This document shows positions 51,107-59,441 of a DNA stretch of 64,000 bases, piece by piece (the first letter of the stretch is position 1; the number at the start of each line of letters is the position of its first letter). The DNA comes from Tessaracoccus sp. OH4464_COT-324 (GTDB taxonomy: Bacteria; Actinomycetota; Actinomycetes; Propionibacteriales; Propionibacteriaceae): positions 1 through 64,000 of the forward strand of contig NZ_RQYZ01000006.1 in assembly GCF_003932855.1 (NCBI RefSeq), written 5' to 3'. The notes under the pieces are model-generated. The model was not told where the DNA came from. It saw only the letters and a list, made by a program, of their open reading frames with translations, and did no database searches. Position numbers and translations under genes: made by a program.

Positions 51107-52414
51107 ATGATTGGGATGCGAAAAATGCGAATACGTACTAAAGACGGCGATCTCTGGAAGCTGATGGTGGGAGGAGTTTTGTGGTTTGCCGCGTTAGTGA
51201 GCCTGGTGCTGTGGCAGGCCGGATACTTCCCTGCCCTATCTGTTGGGAAAGGAGGGCTGGCGCAGGCGGCGAAGAAGGAAGCCTCGATGAAGTTCGACGG
51301 CGAGCCATTCCTGCTCTATCGAAAGGACGAGTCTCCGATCTGGGTAGTGGTCAACAGCGAGCAGAAAACCGTGCGCGGTCTCGCCCCAGATGGGGCCGAA
51401 CAGTGGCAGACCAGTGGGGGAGAATTCCTGTCCTCGGCGAGCCTGGGCAGGTGCGAGGTTTCTTTCCACAGAATGCTTTGCAAAGACGGCGACAAACTGC
51501 TTGAACTCGACCTGGAAAAGGGCGCATGGCGAGAGGCGAACTGGCATCCTGCCGATTGGCCGGAGGAGATCGACATCAACCTGTACGGTGTAGGGGCCGA
51601 CGGGTCCAGGATGTTCATGGCCTACGATGATGGCGGGCCGGGTGGCTATCGGGGGTGGATACTCGCTCTGGTCTCGGACTCTGGCGAACTGATCAGCGTG
51701 CTCAAGACGGAGAGCATCTCCCAACTTGCTCCGGACACAGTCGGCTGGTCGCTGGACTACCACGCGATCAATCAGCATGGCGCCGTGCTCCATAAGAACG
51801 AGGAGGACCTGCTTATCCTGCTGGACGGTTCGCAGAAGGAACTGGCGCCAGCGAAACTGAACGGTGTGTTCCTCGGCATCGCGGGGCGGTTCGTGGCGGT
51901 CAACCAGGAGGGGCGGCACAGGCTACTCAACCTGAGCGGCGAGGTGCAGGCCGAGGGAGACGCTGCGGGCCTGGTGCTGGAAGGAACGCGACCGGAGACG
52001 AAGGGATTCTTCCGCATCGAGGGCAGCCGCATCGAGAGATACGACATCGAGATGAAGTCCCTCTGGAGCGTGGACATGCCCGATGTGCAGGTGGACAAGG
52101 AGAAGCTAGCGAAACACCCGGGTTCCTTGGGCCACTACCCCGCACGTCATTGCGGCGAAACGCTGCTGGTGCCCACCGGCCGGGACGTGGTGGCCCTCGA
52201 ACCCGGCACCGGGAAGCTCAAGTGGCAGAAGCAAGACAGAACCATCGCGGGCTGCCTGGGAGACTCCGCCATCCTGTCTTCCCCACGGGGCCTCGAAGCG
52301 GTGGACCCGGCCAACGGAGAACCCAAGTGGGTACTGCGAGAGTTCGTCAAGCGGTGGACTGCAGAGGGGCTCTTGGTGGAACGGTCGAATGGTACCTGGG
52401 AGCTGTACCGCTGA
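51107..52414 (+). CDS. Membrane-anchored propeller-like protein, tandem paralog 2
   Basis: The 435-residue protein has a basic N-terminus, one transmembrane anchor (about residues 18-42) and a beta-repeat extracytoplasmic domain. Shared landmarks with the previous gene include the run IWVVVNSEQKTVRGLAPDGAEQW, then LLNLSGEVQAEGDAAGLVLEG, GHYPARHCGETLLVPTGRDVVALEPGTGKLKW and the closing VDPANG. Identity to its paralog is partial, with substantial loop divergence, so the duplication is not recent. In-frame ATGs at 51107, 51116 and 51125 are all possible starts; no good Shine-Dalgarno sequence decides. Function unknown. Confidence 0.6.
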   Translation: MIGMRKMRIRTKDGDLWKLMVGGVLWFAALVSLVLWQAGYFPALSVGKGGLAQAAKKEASMKFDGEPFLLYRKDESPIWVVVNSEQKTVRGLAPDGAEQWQTSGGEFLSSASLGRCEVSFHRMLCKDGDKLLELDLEKGAWREANWHPADWPEEIDINLYGVGADGSRMFMAYDDGGPGGYRGWILALVSDSGELISVLKTESISQLAPDTVGWSLDYHAINQHGAVLHKNEEDLLILLDGSQKELAPAKLNGVFLGIAGRFVAVNQEGRHRLLNLSGEVQAEGDAAGLVLEGTRPETKGFFRIEGSRIERYDIEMKSLWSVDMPDVQVDKEKLAKHPGSLGHYPARHCGETLLVPTGRDVVALEPGTGKLKWQKQDRTIAGCLGDSAILSSPRGLEAVDPANGEPKWVLREFVKRWTAEGLLVERSNGTWELYR

Positions 52415-52601
52415 AACCGAGCGGATGGTGGAGGGCGGCGGCACCGCTGCGCAGAGGCCGAGCCAGCGCCAAGCTCGCTCGGCCAGGGTGCTCGCCGAGG
52501 GACACGGGTGTCTCGCCGGTCGGTTGGCGGCGCACGATCACGACCGTCAAAAGAAAAGAAGCGTCCGCTCTCCGAGGAAAACCCTGTTCCTGACGCCTGG
52601 A

Positions 52602-52633
52602 GCGTGGACGCCGGTTCATTCGGGCGTCCACGC
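52602..52633. terminator. Hairpin between convergent genes
   Basis: An 11-bp perfect stem (52602-52612 with 52623-52633) with a ten-base loop lies between the plus-strand gene ending at 52414 and the minus-strand gene ending at 52663. No T-tract on either side; termination is probable but unproven. Confidence 0.5.
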
Positions 52634-52662
52634 CCCAGATTTCGCAGCATCCGGGCTGGGCG

Positions 52663-53502
52663 CTACTGATGCCAGCCGGGATACTTCGGCCCGCCTTCCT
52701 CTGCGGGAGGCTGGGCCGTGATCGTCGAGTACGGTGGGGGCCAGGTGCCCCCACCTCCTGGTAGCTGATGGGCGGCCAAGGTCTGCTGCTTCAGGTCGGC
52801 CATCGACTGGATACCCTCAGTGATGAACTGGACCAGCGCCTTTACCTGCTCGCCAAGAGTCTTGATGGCTGTTGCGATCAGACCGCTCAGCCCTTCCAGA
52901 ACCTCGGCCCAGGTGGTGGGGCTGGCTGCGCCGACAAACTTGATTGCTGCCTCAGCGCCCGCAGCATATAGGTCCGCCAGCTGAGTGATGCATTGGAGAA
53001 GGTAGTTAACGACTCCCTGAAGGTGCTTCTCGATGAAATCCTGCAAGGCAATCACCAACTCGGAGGTTACCTTACCTGCCTGAACTTGTTCCTCGGCGGT
53101 CGCTTTGTACCCGGCCGCGGCCGGACCCTGCCACTCGATAGCCACCTTGAGGTTGTGTGGGCTCATGCCACCCGTCGTTCGGGCTACCAGCTCGTTGACC
53201 TGCTGCCACCTAGACCAAGACACCGCCAGGTCAACCGGGCCCATGACCCAGTCGAGAATCTCCTTGCCGAGCCACTCTGCTGCCTCTTTGATCTTCCCAG
53301 CCAGTGTGTTGAAAGCCTCGACTACTCTTGTGAGCTTGTCTCTTATCCAATCCCAGATTCGCTGAAAGACGTTACGATCATTGACCTGCCTGTTGTAGTG
53401 GTCAACCATCTTGTTGTAGTGGCCCGTCTGGTCATTCTGGAAACTTGTGCACTTATCCCTGAGCGTCGTGCAGGATTCACGGACAGTCGCTTCGATCGAC
53501 AT
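52663..53502 (-). CDS. WXG-type type VII secretion substrate, second cassette
   Basis: The 279-residue protein is predominantly helical. It has a first helical domain (residues 1-100, with the Trp-rich RIWDWIRDKL and ILDWVMGPVDLAVSWSRW), then a WXG100-like unit with the turn EWQGPAAAGYKAT (W124, Q125, G126), a long helix (about 135-200), and a Gly/Pro-rich tail ending KYPGWHQ. The WQGPAA turn is shared with the large substrate at 29229. The start overlaps the preceding stop by one base (TAATG). It is probably secreted; no toxin domain is visible. Confidence 0.65.
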   Translation of the reverse strand: MSIEATVRESCTTLRDKCTSFQNDQTGHYNKMVDHYNRQVNDRNVFQRIWDWIRDKLTRVVEAFNTLAGKIKEAAEWLGKEILDWVMGPVDLAVSWSRWQQVNELVARTTGGMSPHNLKVAIEWQGPAAAGYKATAEEQVQAGKVTSELVIALQDFIEKHLQGVVNYLLQCITQLADLYAAGAEAAIKFVGAASPTTWAEVLEGLSGLIATAIKTLGEQVKALVQFITEGIQSMADLKQQTLAAHQLPGGGGTWPPPYSTITAQPPAEEGGPKYPGWHQ

Positions 53503-53831
53503 TACTCGTAGCCCTCTTCCTTTAGGATTTGGTTGGCGATCTGCTCATTCTCTGCCTCGGCGGCGGCGTATGCGCGGGCCACTTCCTCCAACTTCTCACC
53601 AATCTCGCGCGTGGAAGTCGCTCCCTTAGCGAGTAGGTCATCGGTGATCATCTTGGCGATATCGTCGTGCGCTTTTTGGAACCCAGGGACCAGCGTGGTC
53701 CAGAGGCCGCTCGCCGGCGCTTTGGCCGCCCGGGCAAGCGAAGTAGCCCCGTGGAGCTTGCCGCTGGTTTGGTACCAATGAAGCTGGTGCTCTCTGAAAT
53801 AGCGCACCCCATATTGGATCTTCTGGTTCAC
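53502..53831 (-). CDS. EspC/WXG100-like small type VII partner protein
   Basis: The 109-residue helical protein has a conserved-looking core GFQKAHDDIAKMITDDLL and IGEKLEEVARAYAAAEAENEQIANQIL, the size and heptad pattern of the EspC/DUF2580-like or WXG100 partner proteins. GTG start overlapping the previous stop (GTGA), and its own stop overlaps the next start (TAATG). It lies between a YbaB-like gene and the WQG-bearing gene, so it probably pairs with one of them as a secretion partner. Family call by pattern and context. Confidence 0.6.
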   Translation of the reverse strand: MNQKIQYGVRYFREHQLHWYQTSGKLHGATSLARAAKAPASGLWTTLVPGFQKAHDDIAKMITDDLLAKGATSTREIGEKLEEVARAYAAAEAENEQIANQILKEEGYE

Positions 53832-54460
53832 TGTTGCCTTTCTGGATTGGGGACCCGCATGAGCCCCACCTCCTCAATGATCGATTCCAGGTCTTTTCGG
53901 ATGTCTGCGACTCGCGTCAGGTGTGGGTTATCCGGTGCTTTCGACTGCTCTTCGGAACTCCCGTCCGCCAGGAAAGCCTTGAGGCTCTTGGTAACGTTCT
54001 CGCTGATGGTCTGCGCGGCTGAGCGCTCGACCCAGTCAGGCCGGAGCGTGATCCCGACGAGGTCACCACCCAGCGTTTGCACGCCGACGTTGACGTTGCT
54101 GGGATGCGACTCCTGCGGCTCCGCAGGCGGGCTGTGCAGCGAATCCTGATAGGCCTCCTCCACCGCTTGCGCGAGTTTAGCTTGAATCTGACGCAACGCC
54201 TCCAGCGTCGCCGACACGGAAACCTTGCCCATCCGCTCCTCTGAATAGGCAGGGTTGCGGACCAGGATGGTCGGCGGCGGGATCGATTCATCGTCGGAAT
54301 CGTGCGGCCCCCGCAGGTAGAGCCTCGTGATGACGCCGCCCAGCTCATCCGGCTGGATGGAGTTCTGCCAGCGGGGCCCGACCACAACCTCGTCGAACTC
54401 GCCGTCGAGCCAATTGATGGACACCTGAGCTGTGTCGTCCTTGGTGGTGACTATATCCAT
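53828..54460 (-). CDS. Duplicated YbaB/EbfC-like protein of second type VII cassette
   Basis: The 210-residue protein contains two YbaB-like units: residues about 8-90 (AQVSINWLDGEFDEVVVGPRWQNSIQPDELGG...) and about 120-180 (NVNVGVQTLGGDLVGITLRPDWVERSAAQTISENVTKSLKAFL), each a beta meander followed by a helix. Acidic and Pro/Ser linkers separate them. The ATG at 54460 is chosen for the GGAGGAG sequence five bases upstream; longer starts lack one. It is the first gene of the three-gene type VII cassette and is translationally coupled to the next by a four-base overlap. Function inferred from context. Confidence 0.6.
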   Translation of the reverse strand: MDIVTTKDDTAQVSINWLDGEFDEVVVGPRWQNSIQPDELGGVITRLYLRGPHDSDDESIPPPTILVRNPAYSEERMGKVSVSATLEALRQIQAKLAQAVEEAYQDSLHSPPAEPQESHPSNVNVGVQTLGGDLVGITLRPDWVERSAAQTISENVTKSLKAFLADGSSEEQSKAPDNPHLTRVADIRKDLESIIEEVGLMRVPNPERQQ

Positions 54461-54522
54461 TGTCTCCTCCTCGCTGACCACCTTAGACGAGGGGCGGGTC
54501 ACTAAAGCCTTCGGCGGCGGCC

Positions 54523-57051
54523 CTAATCGTGGCGGGCGAAGCTCAGCGAGTGCAGCACCAACTCGCCCGCTTCATCGGAGGCGTCCAGGTCGACGCGGGC
54601 GTGCAGCGCCCAGTCGTGGTTCTCCTCCGGGTCGTCGATGATCTGCCTCACCAGCCACACGCGCGAGCCCTTCGGCTTCTCGATCTCGAAGAACCTGGGG
54701 CCGCGCGCGTCGGCGTCGGTGTACAGGTCGTCGTGCTCGTCCCAGTACGCGCCCAACGCGTCGTCCCACGCCATGCGCGTCATCGGCCCGCCCGCGTCGA
54801 GCTGCGCGAGGGCGTCCACATCGTCGGCGCTCATCAACTGCACCCTGCGCCACATCGCGTTGCGAACCAGCACGCGCAGGGCACGCTCGTTGCCGGTCAC
54901 CGGACGCGACGGCGGGGGCGGCGCGTCGTCGGTGGTCACCTCTTGCCCGGTGAGCGCTGTGAGCTGCGTCCACTCGTCGAGCAGCGAGGAGTCGACGAGC
55001 CGGGTGAGCTCACCCAGCCAAGCGATCAAGTCGGCCAGCTCGTCATCGCGGAACCCCTCCGGCACGGTCTGCCGCAGTGCGCGGTAGGCATCGGTGAGAT
55101 AACGCAGCAGCAGTCCCTCGGAACGCTGAATCTTCAAGTGCGCCACGTACTCGGAGAAAGTCATGCCCCGCGAGTACATGTCCCGCACGATCGACTTCGG
55201 GCTGACCGGCGTCTCCAACAGCCACGGGTACTTCGCGCCCGCCTCGCGGTGCGCGGCCTCCAGCTTCTGAGCCAGCGGGCGCGGCCAGGTGACCTCCTCC
55301 AGGATCGCCATCCGCTCGTCGTAGTCGACGCCGTCCTCCTTCAACTCGCGGATCGCCTCGCCGCGCTCGCGGTGCTGCTGCGCCAGCAGGATGGTGAGCG
55401 GATCCTCCAGGGTCGCCTCGATCACGCTCACGGTGTCCAGCGCATAGTCGGGGTCGCTCTCGTCCATCGTCTCCATGAGAGCCAGCGCGAACGCGGACAG
55501 CGGCTGGTTCAGCGCGAAATCCCGCTGCAGGTCAACGTCCAGCTGGTAGCGCCTACCGCCCGGCGTCGGCTCCGGCAGCCGGGTGATGATCTCCGCCGCC
55601 AGCAGGGACCGCCCCAACGCCACGGCCCGCGACAGCAGCTTGCGCCGCCCCCTGCGATCCTTCGTCGTGGAATCGACGAGCCTGGTCACCGCGCGCGCCA
55701 CATCCTCGTCGCGCTCCAGCAGGTTCAGCAGGAAGGAATGCGTGATCCGCATCCTGGGATGCAGCTCCTCGGGCACCGACTCGATCAGCTTTGTGAAGGT
55801 CGCCTCCGTGTAGTTAACGAACCCCTCAGGCGGCTTCTTGCGCCGAACGGACTTCAGCTTCTTCTCATCGTGGGCAAACTTCTGCAGGATGCGCAGGTTC
55901 TCCACCTCGTGTTCGGGCGCCTGGGCGACGACGTAGCCGATGGTGTCGAAGCCGGCGCGGCCCGCGCGGCCTGCGATCTGGTGAAACTCACGCGACTTCA
56001 GGTGCCGCTGCCTGCGACCGTCGAACTTGGAAAGAGTGGAGAACAGCACGCTGCGGATCGGCACGTTGATGCCGACCCCCAGCGTGTCGGTGCCGCAGAT
56101 CACCTGCAGCAGCCCCTTCTGCGCCAACTGCTCCACCAGTCGACGATACTTCGGCAGCATGCCCGCGTGATGCACCGCGATCCCGGCGGTCAGCAGCTTG
56201 CGCAGCGTGGAGCCGAAACCGCTGGCGAACTTGAACCCCGCCATCGCCTCCTTCAGCTCCGCTGCGCGCTCCTTGCCGGGTTTGGCGACGCCGAGCGACA
56301 GCATCGACTGCGCCTGCTCCACGGCTGCGCCCTGGGTGGAGTGCACGACGTACACCGGCGACTTCTGGTCGGCGATCAGCTCGGCGATGGTCTCGTGGAT
56401 CGGGGTGGTGGCCCACGAATACTTCAACGGCACGGGCCGCACCGCGTCGGAGATCTCCAGGGTCTCGCGCCCAGTCGTCGCCGACAGCGAATCTTGCAGC
56501 CGCGTGGTGTCGCCCAGCGTGGCGGACATGATCACGAACTGCGCCTGGGGCATCTCGACCAGCGGCACCTGCCAGGCCCAGCCCCGGTCCGGGTCGGCGA
56601 TGAAATGGAACTCATCCATCACCACCTGATCGATGTCGGCCAGCGCGCCCTCCCTGAGCGCGATGTTCGCCAGGATCTCCGCGGTGCAGGCGATGATCGG
56701 CGCGTCCGGGTTGACCGAGGCGTCGCCCGTGACCATGCCCACCAGATCCGGGCCAAACTGATCCACGAGCGCGAAGAACTTCTCGCTCACCAGCGCCTTG
56801 ATGGGCGCCGTGTAATAGCTGCGGCCCCGCGCCGCCAGCGCGACGAAGTGCGCCGCCGTCGCGATCATCGACTTGCCCGAGCCAGTGGGGGTCGTAACGA
56901 TCACGTTGGCGCCGCCCAGGATCGCCGTCAGCGCCTCGTCCTGATGCGGGTAGAGCGCGAAACCGCCGCGCTCGGCCCACCCGACGAAGGCCTCGTAGAG
57001 CGCGTCGGGGGTGTTGGGCGTGTGTTCCAGAATCTCGGTGAGCGACATCAC
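54523..57051 (-). CDS. DEAD/DEAH-box helicase, DUF3516 family
   Basis: The 842-residue superfamily 2 helicase begins with the Q-like block FALYPHQDEALTAI, Walker A in TTPTGSGKSMIATA (near residue 60), TAPIKALVSEKF, the DEFH box in VVMDEFHFIADP, the SAT motif in VIMSATLGD, and the helicase C-domain with VVHSTQ, TDTLGVGINVPI and the arginine-finger block QIAGRAGRAGFDTIG. The C-terminal half matches DUF3516, an actinobacterial extension seen in HelY-like Ski2-type enzymes, probably acting on RNA. GTG (57051) and ATG (57048) are both possible starts. Substrate not determinable. Confidence 0.9.
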   Translation of the reverse strand: MMSLTEILEHTPNTPDALYEAFVGWAERGGFALYPHQDEALTAILGGANVIVTTPTGSGKSMIATAAHFVALAARGRSYYTAPIKALVSEKFFALVDQFGPDLVGMVTGDASVNPDAPIIACTAEILANIALREGALADIDQVVMDEFHFIADPDRGWAWQVPLVEMPQAQFVIMSATLGDTTRLQDSLSATTGRETLEISDAVRPVPLKYSWATTPIHETIAELIADQKSPVYVVHSTQGAAVEQAQSMLSLGVAKPGKERAAELKEAMAGFKFASGFGSTLRKLLTAGIAVHHAGMLPKYRRLVEQLAQKGLLQVICGTDTLGVGINVPIRSVLFSTLSKFDGRRQRHLKSREFHQIAGRAGRAGFDTIGYVVAQAPEHEVENLRILQKFAHDEKKLKSVRRKKPPEGFVNYTEATFTKLIESVPEELHPRMRITHSFLLNLLERDEDVARAVTRLVDSTTKDRRGRRKLLSRAVALGRSLLAAEIITRLPEPTPGGRRYQLDVDLQRDFALNQPLSAFALALMETMDESDPDYALDTVSVIEATLEDPLTILLAQQHRERGEAIRELKEDGVDYDERMAILEEVTWPRPLAQKLEAAHREAGAKYPWLLETPVSPKSIVRDMYSRGMTFSEYVAHLKIQRSEGLLLRYLTDAYRALRQTVPEGFRDDELADLIAWLGELTRLVDSSLLDEWTQLTALTGQEVTTDDAPPPPSRPVTGNERALRVLVRNAMWRRVQLMSADDVDALAQLDAGGPMTRMAWDDALGAYWDEHDDLYTDADARGPRFFEIEKPKGSRVWLVRQIIDDPEENHDWALHARVDLDASDEAGELVLHSLSFARHD

Positions 57052-57102
57052 CCCAATCGTGACACGCCTCCGCGCGCCTGGCCAACCATCCGGCGAAGCA
57101 AC

Positions 57103-57108
57103 TAGGCT
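57103..57108 (+). promoter_or_regulatory. Leaderless -10 box of GNAT gene
   Basis: TAGGCT ends six bases before the ATG at 57115. The call is inferred. Confidence 0.6.
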
Positions 57109-57114
57109 GCGCGC

Positions 57115-57525
57115 ATGGCGATAATCCGCACCGACGACCTCCCCACGCTCGACGAGCTGGTCGAGCTCTACGGTTCCGTCGGCTGGTCGGCCTACACCCG
57201 CGATCCGGCCCGGCTGCTGCGCGGCGTGCGGGCCTCGCTGGGGGTGGCCACGGCCCGCGAAGGCGACCGGCTGGTCGGGCTGGCGCGCGTCGTCGGCGAT
57301 GGGGAGACCATCATCTACCTACAGGACGTGCTCGTGCACCCCGAGCAGCAGCGGCAAGGTCTCGGCCGGGCCCTCGTCGAGGCCGTGTTCGAGCCCTACC
57401 GCGACGTGCGCCAGCACGTTCTCCTCACCGACCTGGAGGAGAGACAGCGGCAGTTCTACGAGGCACTCGGCTTCAAGCTGGTGGGCGAGATCGGCGGCCG
57501 CGCCTTCGCGCGCTATCAGCCTTAG
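57115..57525 (+). CDS. GNAT family N-acetyltransferase
   Basis: The 136-residue protein has the acetyl-CoA-binding motif A: ETIIYLQDVLVHPEQQRQGLGRALVEAVFE (about residues 63-92), with the Q/RxxGxG/A loop QRQGLG, and the C-terminal EERQRQFYEALGFKLVGE motif B. The N-terminus MAIIRTDDLPTLDELVELYGSVGWSAYTR resembles single-domain GNATs that modify small molecules or proteins. Leaderless ATG. It faces the YigZ-like gene and the two end overlapping by four bases at opposite strands. Confidence 0.88.
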   Translation: MAIIRTDDLPTLDELVELYGSVGWSAYTRDPARLLRGVRASLGVATAREGDRLVGLARVVGDGETIIYLQDVLVHPEQQRQGLGRALVEAVFEPYRDVRQHVLLTDLEERQRQFYEALGFKLVGEIGGRAFARYQP

Positions 57526-58172
57526 CCCACCCACCGCTCGCCGACGGGGGTGCCGGCCAGCGTGCCGGCCGACAACGACTGCAGAACGGACGCGAACTCC
57601 GCCACCGCCGCAGCATCCACCCCGACGGTGATCTCAGCTCGCGCGGCCCACTCCACGCCGACGACCGCCACCCGCAGCCCGGAGGGCAGGCTCAGCCCGC
57701 GCAGTTGATTCTCGTAGTGGCCTGCGTCGGCGTAGTCCACGTCCACCCGAATCAGCTTCATGAGCCGCACCTCACGCGTCCCGGCCGCGTCGATGGCCTG
57801 CTGGGTCGCCTCCGAGTACGCCCGCACCAGCCCGCCCGCGCCCAGCTTGATCCCGCCGAAATAGCGGCTGACGACTGCCACGACATTCGTGAGGCCGCAG
57901 TGCTGCAGCGTGGTGAACATCGGCATCCCGGCCGTGCCCGCAGGCTCGCCGTCGTCGTTCGATCCGCCGGTGCGCCCGTCGGGGCCGAGGATGAACGCGC
58001 TGCAGTGGTGTCGGGCGTCGTGTAGCTGGGCCCGCCGCTCCTCGACGACGGCCCGCGCCGCCGCCTCGGAGTCGACGCGGCGAATGCGGGTGAGGAATCG
58101 GCTGCGCCGGATCTCCAGCTCGACGTCGACCCCGCCGCCCGGATCGCAGTCGATGGTGCGGTAGCTGTTCAG
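57522..58172 (-). CDS. YigZ/IMPACT-family protein, apparent CTG start
   Basis: The frame contains the full YigZ/UPF0029 domain: SYRTI, RRSRFLTRIRRV, ARHHCSAFILGP, SNDDGEPAGTAGMPMFTTL, then VVAVVSRYFGGIKLGAGGLVRAYSEA. This domain begins well before the first standard start codon (57926), which lies inside it. The only suitable start is CTG at 58172, which overlaps the bcp stop as CTGA and has GGGAG eight bases upstream; it gives 216 residues, the usual length. YigZ-like proteins are proposed translation or tRNA-associated factors, but activity is unknown. Start codon assignment is inferred from domain completeness. Confidence 0.78.
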   Translation of the reverse strand: MNSYRTIDCDPGGGVDVELEIRRSRFLTRIRRVDSEAAARAVVEERRAQLHDARHHCSAFILGPDGRTGGSNDDGEPAGTAGMPMFTTLQHCGLTNVVAVVSRYFGGIKLGAGGLVRAYSEATQQAIDAAGTREVRLMKLIRVDVDYADAGHYENQLRGLSLPSGLRVAVVGVEWAARAEITVGVDAAAVAEFASVLQSLSAGTLAGTPVGERWVG

Positions 58173-58648
58173 ACGCCCAACTCCCGCCGCAGTTTGGCGA
58201 CGTGGCCCGTCGCCCGCACGTTGTACTGTGCTTCCCGCACCACCGCGTTGCCGTCGCCGTCCACATCTATGATGAAGGTGGAGCGGATGACGCCCTCCAC
58301 CTCTTTGCCGTAGAGCTTCTTCACCCCGTAGGCGGCGTAGGCGTTCAGCACGGTGCGCTCCGGGTCGGACAGCAAGACGAGGCCGAGTTCGGCCTTCTGG
58401 GTGAAGCTCTTCAGCTTCTCGACCGGGTCGGGGGAGCAGCCGAGCACGGTGTAGCCCGCGCCTTCCAGATCGGGCAGCGCGGCGGAGAAGTCGACGGACT
58501 GTGTGGTGCAGCCCGGCGTCATCGCGGCCGGGAAGAAGTACAGGATCACCGTCGAGCCCTTGAAGTCAGATAGCGAAACGGGCTCGCCGTGCTGATTAGG
58601 CAGCGTGAATGCGGGCGCCGGGGCGCCGGACACTAGTCGTTCAACCAT
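58169..58648 (-). CDS. bcp: Peroxiredoxin Bcp (thioredoxin-dependent thiol peroxidase)
   Basis: The enzyme reduces peroxides with thioredoxin. The 159-residue AhpC/TSA-fold protein shows APAFTLPNQHGEPVSLSDFKGSTVILYFFPAAMTPGCTTQSVDF with the peroxidatic Cys in PGCT (near residue 48), GCSPDPVEKLKSF, LLSDPERTVLNAYAAYGVKKLYG and GVIRSTFIIDVDG. A resolving cysteine five residues on, as in E. coli Bcp, is absent (QSVDFSA follows). The ATG at 58648 is leaderless; longer starts are rejected because they run into the divergent gene. Coupled to the YigZ-like gene by a CTGA overlap. Confidence 0.92.
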   Translation of the reverse strand: MVERLVSGAPAPAFTLPNQHGEPVSLSDFKGSTVILYFFPAAMTPGCTTQSVDFSAALPDLEGAGYTVLGCSPDPVEKLKSFTQKAELGLVLLSDPERTVLNAYAAYGVKKLYGKEVEGVIRSTFIIDVDGDGNAVVREAQYNVRATGHVAKLRRELGV

Positions 58649-58655
58649 GAGCGCA

Positions 58656-58661
58656 ACTATA
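58656..58661 (-). promoter_or_regulatory. Leaderless -10 box of bcp
   Basis: On the minus strand TATAGT ends seven bases before the ATG at 58648. It lies six bases from the divergent DUF3618 -10. The call is inferred. Confidence 0.6.
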
Positions 58662-58666
58662 TTGGC

Positions 58667-58672
58667 TAGGCT
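58667..58672 (+). promoter_or_regulatory. -10 box of the DUF3618-groES-like operon
   Basis: TAGGCT lies 28 bases before the ATG at 58701, which has AAGGAG as ribosome binding site, so this gene is leadered, unlike its divergent neighbour bcp. Confidence 0.5.
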
Positions 58673-58700
58673 TGGTGACAGACCCGTCAAAGGAGCGTTC

Positions 58701-59033
58701 ATGGCCAAAGAGCGAACCGTGGAAGATATCCGTGCAGAGATGGCGCAGACCCGCAGGCAGTTGCAGAACTCTTTCGCAGAGCTGCGTGAGTCCCTGGAGC
58801 CCAAGAAACTGATGCGCAAGAGCGTGGACGAGGTGAAGAGTTTCGCGAAGGCCGAGTACGCGTCGGCCAAGGCCCAGCTCGTGGACGAGCGCGGTGGTGT
58901 GCGCGCCAAGCGTGTGCTGGCCATCGCGGGGGCCGTCGTCGGCACCGTGGTGTTCTACGTGGCGGTCAGCCGGCTGGCGGGCACGCGTCAGCTGCGGGTG
59001 GCTGGGGAGCGCAAGGCGATCACGGCAGCATGA
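58701..59033 (+). CDS. DUF3618 family protein
   Basis: The 110-residue protein begins MAKERTVEDIRAEMAQTRRQL and continues with QNSFAELRESLEPKKLMRKSVDEVKSFA, the DUF3618 signature of an amphipathic N-terminal helix bundle. A C-terminal hydrophobic helix (about residues 73-91, RVLAIAGAVVGTVVFYVAVS) anchors it in the membrane. The family is widespread in actinobacteria, small and of unknown function. The start at 58701 is fixed by the AAGGAG sequence. Its stop overlaps the next start by four bases (ATGA). Confidence 0.88.
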   Translation: MAKERTVEDIRAEMAQTRRQLQNSFAELRESLEPKKLMRKSVDEVKSFAKAEYASAKAQLVDERGGVRAKRVLAIAGAVVGTVVFYVAVSRLAGTRQLRVAGERKAITAA

Positions 59034-59353
59034 ACGACACCGGGCTGGCAATCCGAATGCTGCACGACCGGGTGCTCGTCGACGCCGAATCCGGTGCCAC
59101 CGAGCGCAAGAGTGGCGGCGGTATCCTGATCCCGGCGACGGTGCAGATGGGCAAGCGCCTGAACTGGGCGAAGGTGGTGGCGATCGGGCCGAGCGTGCGC
59201 AGCGTCGAGACGGGGGACCGGGTGCTGTTCGACCCCGAGGAGCGCGGCGAGGTGGAGTTGAACTCGAAGCGCTACATCCTGATGCGCGAGCGTGACATCC
59301 ACGCCGTCGCCGCCGAGCGAATCACCGACTCCGGCACCGGTCTGTATCTCTGA
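59030..59353 (+). CDS. GroES-like (Cpn10 fold) protein
   Basis: The 107-residue protein has the Cpn10 pattern LHDRVLVDAESGATERKSGGGILIPATVQ, then WAKVVAIGPSVRSVETGDRVLFDPEERGEVELNSKRYILMRERDIHAV. The segment KSGGGILIP resembles the mobile loop that contacts GroEL in GroES, but the protein is longer at both ends and is not beside groEL. It is coupled to the DUF3618 gene. It may be a second co-chaperone or a GroES-fold protein with another role; the essential groES should lie elsewhere. Confidence 0.8.
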   Translation: MNDTGLAIRMLHDRVLVDAESGATERKSGGGILIPATVQMGKRLNWAKVVAIGPSVRSVETGDRVLFDPEERGEVELNSKRYILMRERDIHAVAAERITDSGTGLYL

Positions 59354-59376
59354 GGGTGGCCGAAGACTCGCCACCC
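59354..59376 (+). terminator. Short hairpin after GroES-like gene
   Basis: GGGTGGC (59354-59360) and GCCACCC (59370-59376) form a 7-bp stem with a nine-base loop directly behind the stop codon. There is no T-tract; it may end the plus transcript. Confidence 0.45.
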
Positions 59377-59441
59377 GTGGGCGTGCCTGCCGGTCGGGCT
59401 GTCGGGACGCGGACGGGGGCGTGACGGGTGGCTGCGATGCT

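Noticed and set aside
54529-57105. Plus-strand 858-codon frame opposite the helicase.
   Set aside because: All SF2 helicase motifs lie on the minus strand in one frame; the plus frame is Arg/Gln/Val-rich shadow.
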